Assembly: GCF_945859685.1 (NCBI RefSeq)
Contig: NC_079149.1
Span: 119,261,575 to 119,325,574, forward strand
Origin: Eupeodes corollae
Lineage: Eukaryota; Arthropoda; Insecta; Diptera; Syrphidae
Length of the DNA: 64,000 nt
Direction: 5' to 3'
The stretch's first letter is position 1, and every line of letters starts with the position of its first letter. The notes under the pieces are model-generated. The model searched no databases. It was not told the origin of the DNA and saw only the letters and a program-made list of their open reading frames with translations. Both the position numbers and the translations under genes were made by a program. Below are positions 49,662 through 63,400 of the stretch, one piece after another.

Positions 49662-52600
49662 TTATGCATCAATTGAAAGGTGGGTCGATGCTCTGTATTT
49701 TAGTGAAAACCGCATCATGTTTGGAGGCTTGGTTGAGGAAATAGAGCAACCGAAAGATAATTTGTGATGAGCTGGGTCGAAATTCTGTAATTTTACTTTT
49801 TGACTAATTTTTCGGAAACGAGCGATCGTATAACATTTTGGTTTGCAGTTGTGGGTAGAGCATTTAAATACCTTTCTTTTGATGTGCATTTTGATTGGGT
49901 GGGAAATAGTTTTGAAAATACTACTTTTTTCGGCAAGGGTTAGCCCACGATTTTCTCGAAAAACTGAAAAAAAATCATTTTTGAGATTTATGCATCAATT
50001 GAAAGGTGGGTCGATGCTCTGTATTTTAGTGAAAACCGCATCATGTTTGGAGGCTTGGTTGAGGAAATAGAGCAACCGAAAGATAATTTGTGATGAGCTG
50101 GGTCGAAATTCTGTAATTTTACTTTTTGACTAATTTTTCGGAAACAAGCGATCGTATAACATTTTGGTTTGCAGTTGTAGGTAGAGCATTTAAATACCTT
50201 TCTTTTGATGTGCATTTTGATTGGGTGGCAAATAGTTTTGAAAATACTACTTTTTTCGGCAAGGGTTAGCCCACGATTTTCTCGAAAAACTGAAAAAAAT
50301 CATTTTTGAGATTTATGCATCAAGTGAAAGGTGGGTCGATGCTCTGTATTTTAGTGACAACCGCATCATGTTTGGAGGCTTGGTTGAGGAAATAGAGCAA
50401 CCGAAAGATAATTTGTGATGAGCTGGGTCGAAATTCTGTAATTTTACTTTTTGACTAATTTTTCGGAAACGAGCGATCGTATAACATTTTGGTTTGCAGT
50501 TGTGGGTAGAGCATTTAAATACCTTTCTTTTGATGTGCATTTTGATTGGGTGGGAAATAGTTTTGAAAATACTACTTTTTCGGCAATGGGTTAGCCCACG
50601 ATTTTCTCGAAAAACTAAAAAAAAATCATTTTTGAGATTTATGCATCAAGTGAAAGGTGGGTCGATGCTCTGTATTTTAGTGACAACCGCATCATGTTTG
50701 GAGGCTTGGTTGAGGAAATAGAGCAACCGAAAGATAATTTGTGATGAGCTGGGTCGAAATTCTGTAATTTTACTTTTTGACTAATTTTTCGGAAACGAGC
50801 GATCGTATAACATTTTGGTTTGCAGTTGTGGGTAGAGCATTTAAATACCTTTCTTTTGATGTGCATTTTGATTGGGTGGGAAATAGTTTTGAAAATACTA
50901 CTTTTTTCGGCAAGGGTTAGCCCACGATTTTCTCGAAAAACTGAAAAAAATCATTTTTGAGATTTATGCATCAAGTGAAAGGTGGGTCGATGCTCTGTAT
51001 TTTAGTGACAACCGCATCATGTTTGGAGGCTTGGTTGAGGAAATAGAGCAACCGAAAGATAATTTGTGATGAGCTGGGTCGAAATTCTGTAATTTTACTT
51101 TTTGACTAATTTTTCGGAAACGAGCGATCGTATAACATTTTGGTTTGCAGTTGTGGGTAGAGCATTTAAATACCTTTCTTTTGATGTGCATTTTGATTGG
51201 GTGGGAAATAGTTTTGAAAATACTACTTTTTTCGGCAAGGGTTAGCCCACGATTTTCTCGAAAAACTGAAAAAAAAATCATTTTTGAGATTTATGCATCA
51301 ATTGAAAGGTGGGTCGATGCTCTGTATTTTAGTGAAAACCGCATCATGTTTGGAGGCTTGGTTGATGAAATAGATCAACCGAAAGATAATTTGTGATGAG
51401 CTGGGTGGAAATTCTGTAATTTTACTTTTTGACTAATTTTTCGGAAACGAGCGATCGTATAACATTTTGGTTTGCAGTTGTGGGTAGAGCATTTAAATAC
51501 CTTTCTTTTGATGTACATTTTGATTGGGTGGGAAATAGTTTTGAAAATACTACTTTTTTCGGCAAGGGTTAGCCCACGATTTTCTCGAAAAACTGAAAAA
51601 AATCATTTTTGAGATTTATGCATCAAGTGAAAGGTGGGTCGATGCTCTGTATTTTAGTGACAACCGCATCATGTTTGGAGGCTTGGTTGAGGAAATAGAG
51701 CAACCGAAAGATAATTTGTGATGAGCTGGGTCGAAATTCTGTAATTTTACTTTTTGACTAATTTTTCGGAAACGAGCGATCGTATAACATTTTGGTTTGC
51801 AGTTGTGGGTAGAGCATTTAAATACCTTTCTTTTGATGTGCATTTTGATTGGGTGGGAAATAGTTTTGAAAATACTACTTTTTTCGGCAAGGGTTAGCCC
51901 ACGATTTTCTCGAAAAACTGAAAAAAAATCATTTATGTTATTTATGCATCAATTGAAAGGTGGGTCGAAGCTCTGTATTTTAGTGAAAACCGCATCATGT
52001 TTGGAGGCTTGGTTGAGGAAATAGAGCAACCGAAAGATAATTTGTGATGAGCTGGGTCGAAATTCTGTAATTTTACTTTTTGACTAATTTTTCGGAAACG
52101 AGCGATCGTATAACATTTTGGTTTGCAGTTGTGGGTAGAGCATTTAAATACCTTTCTTTTGATGTGCATTTTGATTGGGTGGGAAATAGTTTTGAAAATA
52201 CTACTTTTTTCGGCAAGGGTTAGCCCACGATTTTCTCGAAAAACTGAAAAAAAATCATTTTTGTGATTTATGCATCAATTAAAAGGTGGGTCGATGCTCT
52301 GTATTTTAGTGAAAACCGCATCATGTTTGGAGGCTTGGTTGAGGAAATAGAGCAACCGAAAGATAATTTGTGATGAGCTGGGTCGAAATTCTGTAATTTT
52401 ACTTTTTGACTAATTTTTCGGAAACGAGCGATCGTATAACATTTTGGTTTGCAGTTGTGGGTAGAGCATTTAAATACCTTTCTTTTGATGTGCATTTTGA
52501 TTGGGTGGGAAATAGTTTTGAAAATACTACTTTTTTCGGCAAGGGTTAGCCCACGATTTTCTCGAAAAACTGAAAAAAAAATCATTTTTGTGATTTATGC

Positions 52601-55600
52601 ATCAATTGAAAGCTGGGTCGATGCTCTGTATTTTAGTGAAAACCGCATCATGTTTGGAGGCTTGGTTAAGGAAATAGAGCAACCGAAAGATAATTTGTGA
52701 TGAGCTGGGTCGAAATTCTGTAATTTTACTTTTTGACTAATTTTTCGGAAAAGAGAGATCGTATAACATTTTGGTTTGCAGTTGTTGGTAGAGCATTTAA
52801 ATACCTTTCTTTTGATGTGCATTTTGATTGGGTGGGAAATAGTTTTGAAATTACTACTTTTTTCGGCAAGGGTTAGCCCACGATTTTCTCGAAAAACTGA
52901 AGAAAAATCATTTTTGTGATTTATGCATCAATTGAAAGGTGGGTCGATGCTCTGTATTTTAGTGAAAACCGCATCATGTTTGGAGGCTTGGTTGAGGAAA
53001 TAGAGCAACCGAAAGACAATTTGTGATGAGCTGGGTCGAAATTCTGTAATTTTACTTTTTGACTAATTTTTCGGAAACGAGCGATCGTATAACATTTTGG
53101 TTTGCAGTTGTGGGTAGAGCATTTAAATACCTTTCTTTTGATGTGCATTTTGATTGGGTGGGAAATAGTTTTGAAAATACTACTTTTTTGGCAATGGGTT
53201 AGCCCACGATTTTCTCGAAAAACTGAAAAAAAATCATTTTTGTGATTTATGCATCAATTGAAAGGTGGGTCGATGCTCTGTATTTTAGTGAAAACCGCAT
53301 CATGTTTGGAGGCTTGGTTGAGGAAATAGAGCAACCGAAAGATAATTTGTGATGAGCTGGGTCGAAATTCTGTAATTTTACTTTTTGACTAATTTTTCGG
53401 AAACAAGCGATCGTATAACATTTTGGTTTGCAGTTGTGGGTAGAGCATTTAAATACCTTTCTTTTGATGTGCATTTTGATTGGGTGGGAAATAGTTTTGA
53501 AAATACTACTTTTTTCGGCAAGGGTTAGCCCACGATTTTCTCGAAAAACTGAAAAAAAATCATTTTTGTGATTTATGCATCAATTGAAAGGTGGGTCGAA
53601 GCTCTGTATTTTAGTGAAAACCGCATCATGTTTGGAGGCTTGGTTGAGGAAATAGAGCAACCGAAAGATAATTTGTGATGAGCTGGGTCGAAATTCTGTA
53701 ATTTTACTTTTTGACTAATTTTTCGGAAACGAGCGATCGTATAACATTTTGGTTTGCAGTTGTGGGTAGAGCATTTAAATACCTTTCTTTTGATGTGCGT
53801 TTTGATTGGGTGGGAAATAGTTTTGAAAATACTACTTTTTTCGGCAAGGGTTAGCCCACGATTTTCTCGAAAAACTGAAAAAAAAATCATTTTTGTGATT
53901 TATGCATCAATTGAAAGCTGGGTCGATGCTCTGTATTTTAGTGAAAACCGCATCATGTTTGGAGGCTTGGTTGAGGAAATAGAGCAACCGAAAGATAATT
54001 TGTGATGAGCTGGGTCGAAATTCTGTAATTTTACTTTTTGACTAATTTTTCGGAAAAGAGAGATCGTATAACATTTTGGTTTGCAGTTGTGGGTAGAGCA
54101 TTTAAATACCTTTCTTTTGATGTGCATTTTGATTGGGTGGGAAATAGTTTTGAAAATACTACTTTTTTCGGCAAGGGTTAGCCCACGATTTTCTCGAAAA
54201 ACTGAAAAAAAATCATTTTTGAGATTTATGCATCAATTGAAAGGTGGGTCGATGCTCTGTATTTTAGTGAAAACCGCATCATGTTTGGAGGCTTGGTTGA
54301 GGAAATAGAGCAACCGAAAGATAATTTGTGATGAGCTGGGTCGAAATTCTGTAATTTTACTTTTTGACTAATTTTTCGGAAAAGAGAGATCGTATAACAT
54401 TTTGGTTTGCAGTTGTGGGTAGAGCATTTAAATACCTTTCTTTTGATGTGCATTTTGATTGGGTGGGAAATAGTTTTGAAAATACTACTTTTTCGGCAAT
54501 GGGTTAGCCCACGATTTTCTCGAAAAACTGAAAAAAAATCATTTTTGAGATTTATGCATCAATTGAAAGGTGGGTCGATGCTCTGTATTTTAGTGAAAAC
54601 CGCATCATGTTTGGAGGCTTGGTTGAGGAAATAGAGCAACCGAAAGATAATTTGTGATGAGCTGGGTCGAAATTCTGTAATTTTACTTTTTGACTAATTT
54701 TTCGGAAACGAGCGATCGTATAACATTTTGGTTTGCAGTTGTGGGTAGAGCATTTAAATACCTTTCTTTTGATGTGCATTTTGATTGGGTGGGAAATAGT
54801 TTTGCAAATACTACTTTTTTCGGCAAGGGTTAGCCCACGATTTTCTCGAAAAACTGAAAAAAAATCATTTTTGTGATTTATGCATCAATTGAAAGGTGGG
54901 TCGATGCTCTGTATTTTAGTGAAAACCGCATCATGTTTGGAGGCTTGGTTGAGGAAATAGAGCAACCGAAAGATAATTTGTGATGAGCTGGGTCGAAATT
55001 CTGTAATTTTACTTTTTGACTAATTTTTCGGAAACGAGCGATCGTATAACATTTTGGTTTGCAGTTGTGGGTAGAGCATTTAAATACCTTTCTTTTGATG
55101 TGCATTTTGATTGGGTGGGAAATAGTTTTGAAAAATACTACTTTTTTCGGCAAGGGTTAGCCAACGATTTTCTCAAAAAACTGAAAAAAAAAATCGTTTT
55201 TGAGATTTATGCATCAATTGAAAGGTGGGTCGATGCTCTGTATTTTAGTGAAAACCGCATCATGTTTGGAGGCTTGGTTGAGGAAATAGAGCAACCGAAA
55301 GATAATTTGTGATGAGCTGGGTCGAAATTCTGTAATTTTACTTTTTGACTAATTTTTCGGAAACGAGCGATTGTATAACATTTTGGTTTGCAGTTGTGGG
55401 TAGAGCATTTAAATACCTTTCTTTTGATGTGTATTTTGATTGGGTGGGAAATAGTTTTGAAAATACTACTTTTTCGGCAAGGGTTAGCCCACGATTTTCT
55501 CGAAAAACTGAAAAAAAATCATTTTTGTGATTTATGCATCAATTGAAAGCTGGGTCGATGCTCTGTATTTTAGTGAAAACCGCATCATGTTTGGAGGCTT

Positions 55601-56509
55601 GGTTGAGGAAATAGAGCAACCGAAAGATAATTTGTGATGAGCTGGGTCGAAATTCTGTAATTTTACTTTTTGACTAATTTTTCGGAAAAGAGAGATCGTA
55701 TAACATTTTGGTTTGCAGTTGTTGGTAGAGCATTTAAATACCTTTCTTTTGATGTGCATTTTGATTGGGTGGGAAATAGTTTTGAAAATACTACTTTTTT
55801 CGGCAAGGGTTAGCCCACGATTTTCTCGAAAAACGGAAAAAAAATCATTTTTGTGATTTATGCATCAATTGAAAGGTGGGTCGATGCTCTGTATTTTAGT
55901 GAAAACCGCATCATGTTTGGAGGCTTGGTTGAGGAAATAGAGCAACCGAAAGATAATTTGTGATGAGCTGGGTCGAAATTCTGTAATTTTACTTTTTGAC
56001 TAATTTTTCGGAAACGAGCGATCGTATAACATTTTGGTTTGCAGTTGTGGGTAGAGCATTTAAATACCTTTCTTTTGATGTGCATTTTGATTGGGTGGGA
56101 AATAGTTTTGAAAATACTACTTTTTTCGGCAAGGGTTAGCCCACGATTTTCTCGAAAAACTGAAAAAAAATCATTTTTGTGATTTATGCATCAATTGAAA
56201 GGTGGGTCGATGCTCTGTATTTTAGTGAAAACCGCATCATGTTTGGAGGCTTGGTTGAGGAAATAGAGCAACCGAAAGATAATTTGTGATGAGCTGGGTC
56301 GAAATTCTGTAATTTTACTTTTTGACTAATTTTTCGGAAACGAGCGATCGTATAACATTTTGGTTTGCAGTTGTGGGTAGAGCATTTAAATACCTTTCTT
56401 TTGATGTGCATTTTGATTGGGTGGGAAATAGTTTTGAAAATACTACTTTTTTCGGCAAGGGTTAGCCCACGATTTTCTCGAAAAACTGAAAAAAAATCAT
56501 TTTTGTGAT

Positions 56510-59500
56510 TTATGCATCAATTGAAAGGTGGGTCGATGCTCTGTATTTTAGTGAAAACCGCATCATGTTTGGAGGCTTGGTTGAGGAAATAGAGCAACCG
56601 AAAGATAATTTGTGATGAGCTGGGTCGAAATTCTGTAATTTTACTTTTTGACTAATTTTTCGGAAACGAGCGATCGTATAACATTTTGGTTTGCAGTTGT
56701 GGGTAGAGCATTTAAATACCATTCTTTTGATGTGTATTTTGATTGGTTGGGAAATAATTTTGAAAATACTACTTTTTTCGGCAAGGGTTAGCCCACGATT
56801 TTCTCGAAAAACTGAAAAAAAATCATTTTTGTGATTTATGCATCAATTGAAAGGTGGGTCGATGCTCTGTATTTTAGTGAAAACCGCATCATGTTTGGAG
56901 GCTTGGTTGAGGAAATAGAGCAACCGAAAGATAATTTGTGATGAGCTGGGTCGAAATTTTGTAATTTTACTTTTTGACTAATTTTTCGGAAAAGAGAGAT
57001 CGTATAACATTTTGGTTTGCAGTTATGGGTAGAGCATTTAAATACCTTTCTTTTGATGTGCATTTTGATTGGGTGGGAAATAGTTTTGAAAATACTACTT
57101 TTTCGGCAATGGGTTAGCCCACGATTTTCTCGAAAAACTGAAAAAAAATCATTTTTGAGATTTATGCATCAATTGAAAGGTGGGTCGATGCTCTGTATTT
57201 TAGTGAAAACCGCATCATGTTTGGAGGCTTGGTTGAGGAAATAGAGCAACCGAAAGATAATTTGTGATGAGCTGGGTCGAAATTCTGTAATTTTACTTTT
57301 TGACTAATTTTTCGGAAACGAGCGATCGTATAAAATTTTGGTTTGCAGTTGTGGGTAGAGCATTTAAATACCTTTCTTTTGATGTGCATTTTGATTGGGT
57401 GGGAAATAGTTTTGAAAATACTACTTTTTTCGGCAAGGGTTAGCCCACGATTTTCTCGAAAAACTGAAAAAAAAATCATTTGTGTGATTTATGCATCAAT
57501 TGAAAGGTGGGTCGATGCTCTGTATTTTAGTGAAAACCGCATCATGTTTGGAGGCTTGGTTGGGGAAATAGAGCAACCGAAAGATAATTTGTGATGAGCT
57601 GGGTCGAAATTCTGTAATTTTACTTTTTGACTAATTTTTCGGAAAAGAGAGATCGTATAACATTTTGGTTTGCAGTTGTTGGTAGAGCATTTAAATACCT
57701 TTCTTTTGATGTGCATTTTGATTGGGTGGGAAATAGTTTTGAAAATACTACTTTTTTCGGCAAGGGTTAGCCCACGATTTTCTCGAAAAACGGAAAAAAA
57801 ATCATTTTTGTGATTTATGCATCAATTGAAAGGTGGGTCGATGCTCTGTATTTTAGTAAAAACCGCATCATGTTTGGAGGCTTGGTTGAGGAAATAGAGC
57901 AACCGAAAGATAATTTGTGATGAGCTGGGTCGAAATTCTGTAATTTTACTTTTTGACTAATTTTTCGGAAACGAGCGATCGTATAACATTTTGGTTTGCA
58001 GTTGTGGGTAGAGCATTTAAATACCTTTCTTTTGATGTGCATTTTGATTGGGTGGGAAATAGATTTGAAAATGCTACTTTTTCGGCAATGGGTTAGCCCA
58101 CGATTTTCTCGAAAAACTGAAAAAAAATCATTTTTGAGATTTATGCATCAATTGAAAGGTGGGTCGATGCTCTGTATTTTAGTGAAAACCGCATCATGTT
58201 TGGAGGCTTGGTTGAGGAAATAGAGCAACCGAAAGATAATTTGTGATGAGCTGGGTCGAAATTCTGTAATTTTACTTTTTGACTAATTTTTCGGAAACGA
58301 GCGATCGTATAACATTTTGGTTTGCAGTTGTGGGTAGAGCATTTAAATACCTTTCTTTTGATGTGCATTTTGATTGGGTGGGAAATAGTTTTGAAAATAC
58401 TACTTTTTTCGGCAAGGGTTAGCCCACGATTTTCTCGAAAAACTGAAAAAAAATCATTTTTGTGATTTATGCATCAATTGAAAGGTGGGTCGATGCTCTG
58501 TATTTTAGTGAAAACCGCATCATGTTTGGAGGCTTGGTTGAGGAAATAGAGCAACCGAAAGATAATTTGTGATGAGCTGGGTCGAAATTCTGTAATTTTA
58601 GTTTTTGACTAATTTTTCGGAAACGAGCGATCGTATAACATTTTGGTTTGCAGTTGTGGGTAGAGCATTTAAATACCTTTCTTTTGATGTGCATTTTGAT
58701 TGGGTGGGAAATAGTTTTGAAAATACTACTTTTTTCGGCAAGGGTTAGCCCACGATTTTCTCGAAAAACTGAAAAAAAATCATTTTTGTGATTTATGCAT
58801 CAATTGAAAGGTGGGTCGATGCTCTGTATTTTAGTGAAAACCGCATCATGTTTGGAGGCTTGGTTGAGGAAATAGAGCAACCGAAAGATAATTTGTGATG
58901 AGCTGGGTCGAAATTCTGTAATTTTACTTTTTGACTAATTTTTCGGAAACGAGCGATCGTATAACATTTTGGTTTGCAGTTGTGGGTAGAGCATTTAAAT
59001 ACCTTTCTTTTGATGTGCATTTTGATTGGGTGGGAAATAGTTTTGAAAATACTACTTTTTTCGGCAAGGGTTAGCCCACGATTTTCTCGAAAAACTGGAA
59101 AAAAATCATTTTTGTGATTTATGCATCAATTGAAAGGTGGGTCGATGCTCTGTATTTTAGTGAAAACCGCATCATGTTTGGAGGCTTGGTTGAGGAAATA
59201 GAGCAACCGAAAGATAATTTGTGATGAGCTGGGTCGAAATTCTGTAATTTTACTTTTTGACTAATTTTTCGGAAACGAGCGATCGTATAACATTTTGGTT
59301 TGCAGTTGTGGGTAGAGCATTTAAATACCATTCTTTTGATGTGTATTTTGATTGGTTGGAAAATAATTTTGAAAATACTACTTTTTTCGGCAAGGGTTAG
59401 CCCACGATTTTCTCGAAAAACTGAAAAAAAATCATTTTTGTGATTTATGCATCAATTGAAAGGTGGGTCGATGCTCTGTATTTTAGTGAAAACCGCATCA

Positions 59501-60423
59501 TGTTTGGAGGCTTGGTTGAGGAAATAGAGCAACCGAAAGATAATTTGTGATGAGCTGGGTCGAAATTTTGTAATTTTACTTTTTGACTAATTTTTCGGAA
59601 AAGAGAGATCGTATAACATTTTGGTTTGCAGTTATGGGTAGAGCATTTAAATACCTTTCTTTTGATGTGCATTTTGATTGGGTGGGAAATAGTTTTGAAA
59701 ATACTACTTTTTCGGCAATGGGTTAGCCCACGATTTTCTCGAAAAACTGAAAAAAAATCATTTTTGAGATTTATGCATCAATTGAAAGGTGGGTCGATGC
59801 TCTGTATTTTAGTGAAAACCGCATCATGTTTGGAGGCTTGGTTGAGGAAATAGAGCAACCGAAAGATAATTTGTGATGAGCTGGGTCGAAATTCTGTAAT
59901 TTTACTTTTTGACTAATATTTCGGAAACGAGCGATCGTATAAAATTTTGGTTTGCAGTTGTGGGTAGAGCATTTAAATACCTTTCTTTTGATGTGCATTT
60001 TGATTGGGTGGGAAATAGTTTTGAAAATACTACTTTTTTCGGCAAGGGTTAGCCCACGATTTTCTCGAAAAACTGAAAAAAAATCATTTGTGTGATTTAT
60101 GCATCAATTGAAAGGTGGGTCGATGCTCTGTATTTTAGTGAAAACCGCATCATGTTTGGAGGCTTGGTTGGGGAAATAGAGCAACCGAAAGATAATTTGT
60201 GATGAGCTGGGTCGAAATTCTGTAATTTTACTTTTTGACTAATTTTTCGGAAACGAGCGATCGTATAACATTTTGGTTTGCAGTTGTGGGTAGAGCATTT
60301 AAATACCTTTCTTTTGATGTGCATTTTGATTGGGTGGGAAATAGTTTTGAAAATACTACTTTTTTCGGCAATGGGTTAGCCCACGATTTTCTCGAAAAAC
60401 TGAAAAAAAATCATTTTTGAGAT
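56510..60423. repeat. Eight-unit higher-order block, second copy partial
   Basis: The unusual ACCATTCTTTTGATGTGTAT followed by GATTGGTTGG occurs at 56718 and 59327, which are 2609 bp (eight units) apart. The next units also match: GTTATGGGTAG with AAATTTTGTAATT, then ATAAAATTTTGG, then TTTGTGTGATTT with GGTTGGGGAAATAG. At least four consecutive units are therefore copied. Confidence 0.85.
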
Positions 60424-63400
60424 TTATGCATCAATTGAAAGGTGGGTCGATGCTCTGTATTTTAGTGAAAACCGCATCATGTTTGGAGGCTTGGTTGAGG
60501 AAATAGAGCAACCGAAAGATAATTTGTGATGAGCTGGGTCGAAATTCTGTAATTTTACTTTTTGACTAATTTTTCGGAAACGAGCGATCGTATAACATTT
60601 TGGTTTGCAGTTGTGGGTAGAGCATTTAAATACCTTTCTTTTGATGTGCATTTTGATTGGGTGGGAAATAGTTTTGAAAATACTACTTTTTTCGGCAAGG
60701 GTTAGCCCACGATTTTCTCGAAAAACTGAAAAAAAATCATTTTTGAGATTTATGCATCAATTGAAAGGTGGGTCGATGCTCTGTATTTTAGTGACAACCG
60801 CATCATGTTTGAAGGCTTGGTTGAGGAAATAGAGCAACCGAAAGATAATTTGTGATGAGCTGGGTCGAAATTCTGTAATTTTACTTTTTGACTAATTTTT
60901 CGGAAACGAGCGATCGTATAACATTTTGGTTTGCAGTTGTGGGTAGAGCATTTAAATACCTTTCTTTTGATGTGTATTTTGATTGGGTGGGAAATAGTTT
61001 TGAAAATACTACTTTTTCTTCAAGGGTTAGCCCACGATTTTCTCGAAAAACTGAAAAAAAATCATTTTTGTGATTTATGCATCAATTGAAAGCTGGGTCG
61101 ATGCTCTGTATTTTAGTGAAAACCGCATCATGTTTGGAGGCTTGGTTGAGGAAATAGAGCAACCGAAAGATAATTTGTGATGAGCTGGGTCGAAATTCTG
61201 TAATTTTACTTTTTGACTAATTTTTCGGAAAAGAGAGATCGTATAACATTTTGGTTTGCAGTTGTGGGTAGAGCATTTAAATACCTTTCTTTTGATGTGC
61301 ATTTTGATTGGGTGGGAAATAGTTTTGAAAATGCTACTTTTTTGGCAATGGGTTAGCCCACGATTTTCTCGAAAAACTGAAAAAAAAAGCATTTTTGTGA
61401 TTTATGCATCAATTGAAAGGTGGGTCGATGCTCTGTATTTTAGTGAAAACCGCATCATGTTTGGAGGCTTGGTTGAGGAAATAGAGCAACCGAAAGATAA
61501 TTTGTGATGAGCTGGGTCGAAATTCTGTAATTTTACTTTTTGACTAATTTTTCGAAAACGAGCGATCGTATAACATTTTGGTTTGCAGTTGTGGGTAGAG
61601 CATTTAAATACCTTTCTTTTGATGTGCATTTTGATTGGGTGGGAAATAGTTTTGAAAATACTACTTTTTTCGGCAAGGGTTAGCCCACGATTTTCTCGAA
61701 AAACTGAAAAAAAAATCGTTTTTGAGATTTATGCATCAATTGAAAGGTGGGTCGATGCTCTGTATTTTAGTGACAACCGCATCATGTTTGGAGGCTTGGT
61801 TGAGGAAATAGAGCAACCGAAAGATAATTTGTGATGAGCTGGGTCGAAATTCTGTAATTTTACTTTTTGACTAATTTTTCGGAAACGAGCGATCGTATAA
61901 CATTTTGGTTTGCAGTTGTGGGTAGAGCATTTAAATACCTTTCTTTTGATGTGTATTTTGATTGGGTGGGAAATAGTTTTGAAAATACTACTTTTTTCTT
62001 CAAGGGTTAGCCCACGATTTTCTCGAAAAACTGAAAAAAAATCATTTTTGTGATTTATGCATCAATTGAAAGCTGGGTCGATGCTCTGTATTTTAGTGAA
62101 AACCGCATCATGTTTGGAGGCTTGGTTGAGGAAATAGAGCAACCAAAAGATAATTTGTGATGAGCTGGGTAGAAATTCTGTAATTTTACTTTTTGACTAA
62201 TTTTTCGGAAAAGAGAGATCGTATAACATTTTGGTTTGTAGTTGTGGGTAGAGCATTTAAATACCTTTCTTTTGATGTGCATTTTGATTGGGTGGGAAAT
62301 AGTTTTGAAAATACTACTTTTTTGGCAATGGGTTAGCCCACGATTTTCTCGAAAAACTGAAAAAAAATCATTTATGTGATTTATGCATCAATTGAAAGCT
62401 GGGTCGATGCTCTGTATTTTAGTGAAAACCGCATCATGTTTGGAGGCTTGGTTGAGGAAATAGAGCAACCGAAAGATAATTTGTGATGAGCTGGGTCGAA
62501 ATTCTGTAATTTTACTTTTTGACTAATTTTTCGGAAAAGAGAGATCGTATAACATTTTGGTTTGCAGTTGTGGGTAGAGCATTTAAATACCTTTCTTTTG
62601 ATGTGCATTTTGATTGGGTGGGAAATAGTTTTGAAAATACTACTTTTTCGGCAATGGGTTAGCCCACGATTTTCTCGAAAAACTGAAAAAAAATCATTTT
62701 TGAGATTTATGCATCAATTGAAAGGTGGGTCGATGCTCTGTATTTTAGTGAAAACCGCATCATGTTTGGAGGCTTGGTTGAGGAAATAGAGCAACCGAAA
62801 GATAATTTGTGATGAGCTGGGTCGAAATTCTGTAATTTTACTTTTTGACTAATTTTTCGGAAACGAGCGATCGTATAACATTTTGGTTTGCAGTTGTGGG
62901 TAGAGCATTTAAATACCTTTCTTTTGATGTGCATTTTGATTGGGTGGGAAATAGATTTGAAAATGCTACTTTTTCGGCAATGGGTTAGCTCACGATTTTC
63001 TCGAAAAACTGAAAAAAAAATCATTTTTGTGATTTATGCATCAATTGAAAGGTGGGTCGATGCTCTGTATTTTAGTGAAAACCGCATCATGTTTGGAGGC
63101 TTGGTTGAGGAAATAGAGCAACCGAAAGATAATTTGTGATGAGCTGGGTCGAAATTCTGTAATTTTACTTTTTGACTAATTTTTCGGAAACGAGCGATCG
63201 TATAACATTTTGGTTTGCAGTTGTGGGTAGAGCATTTAAACACCTTTCTTTTGATGTGCATTTTGATTGGGTGGGAAATAGTTTTGAAAATACTACTTTT
63301 TTCGGCAAGGGTTAGCCCACGATTTTCTCGAAAAACTGAAAAAAAAAATCATTTTTGTGATTTATGCATCAATTGAAAGGTGGGTCGATGCTCTGTATTT

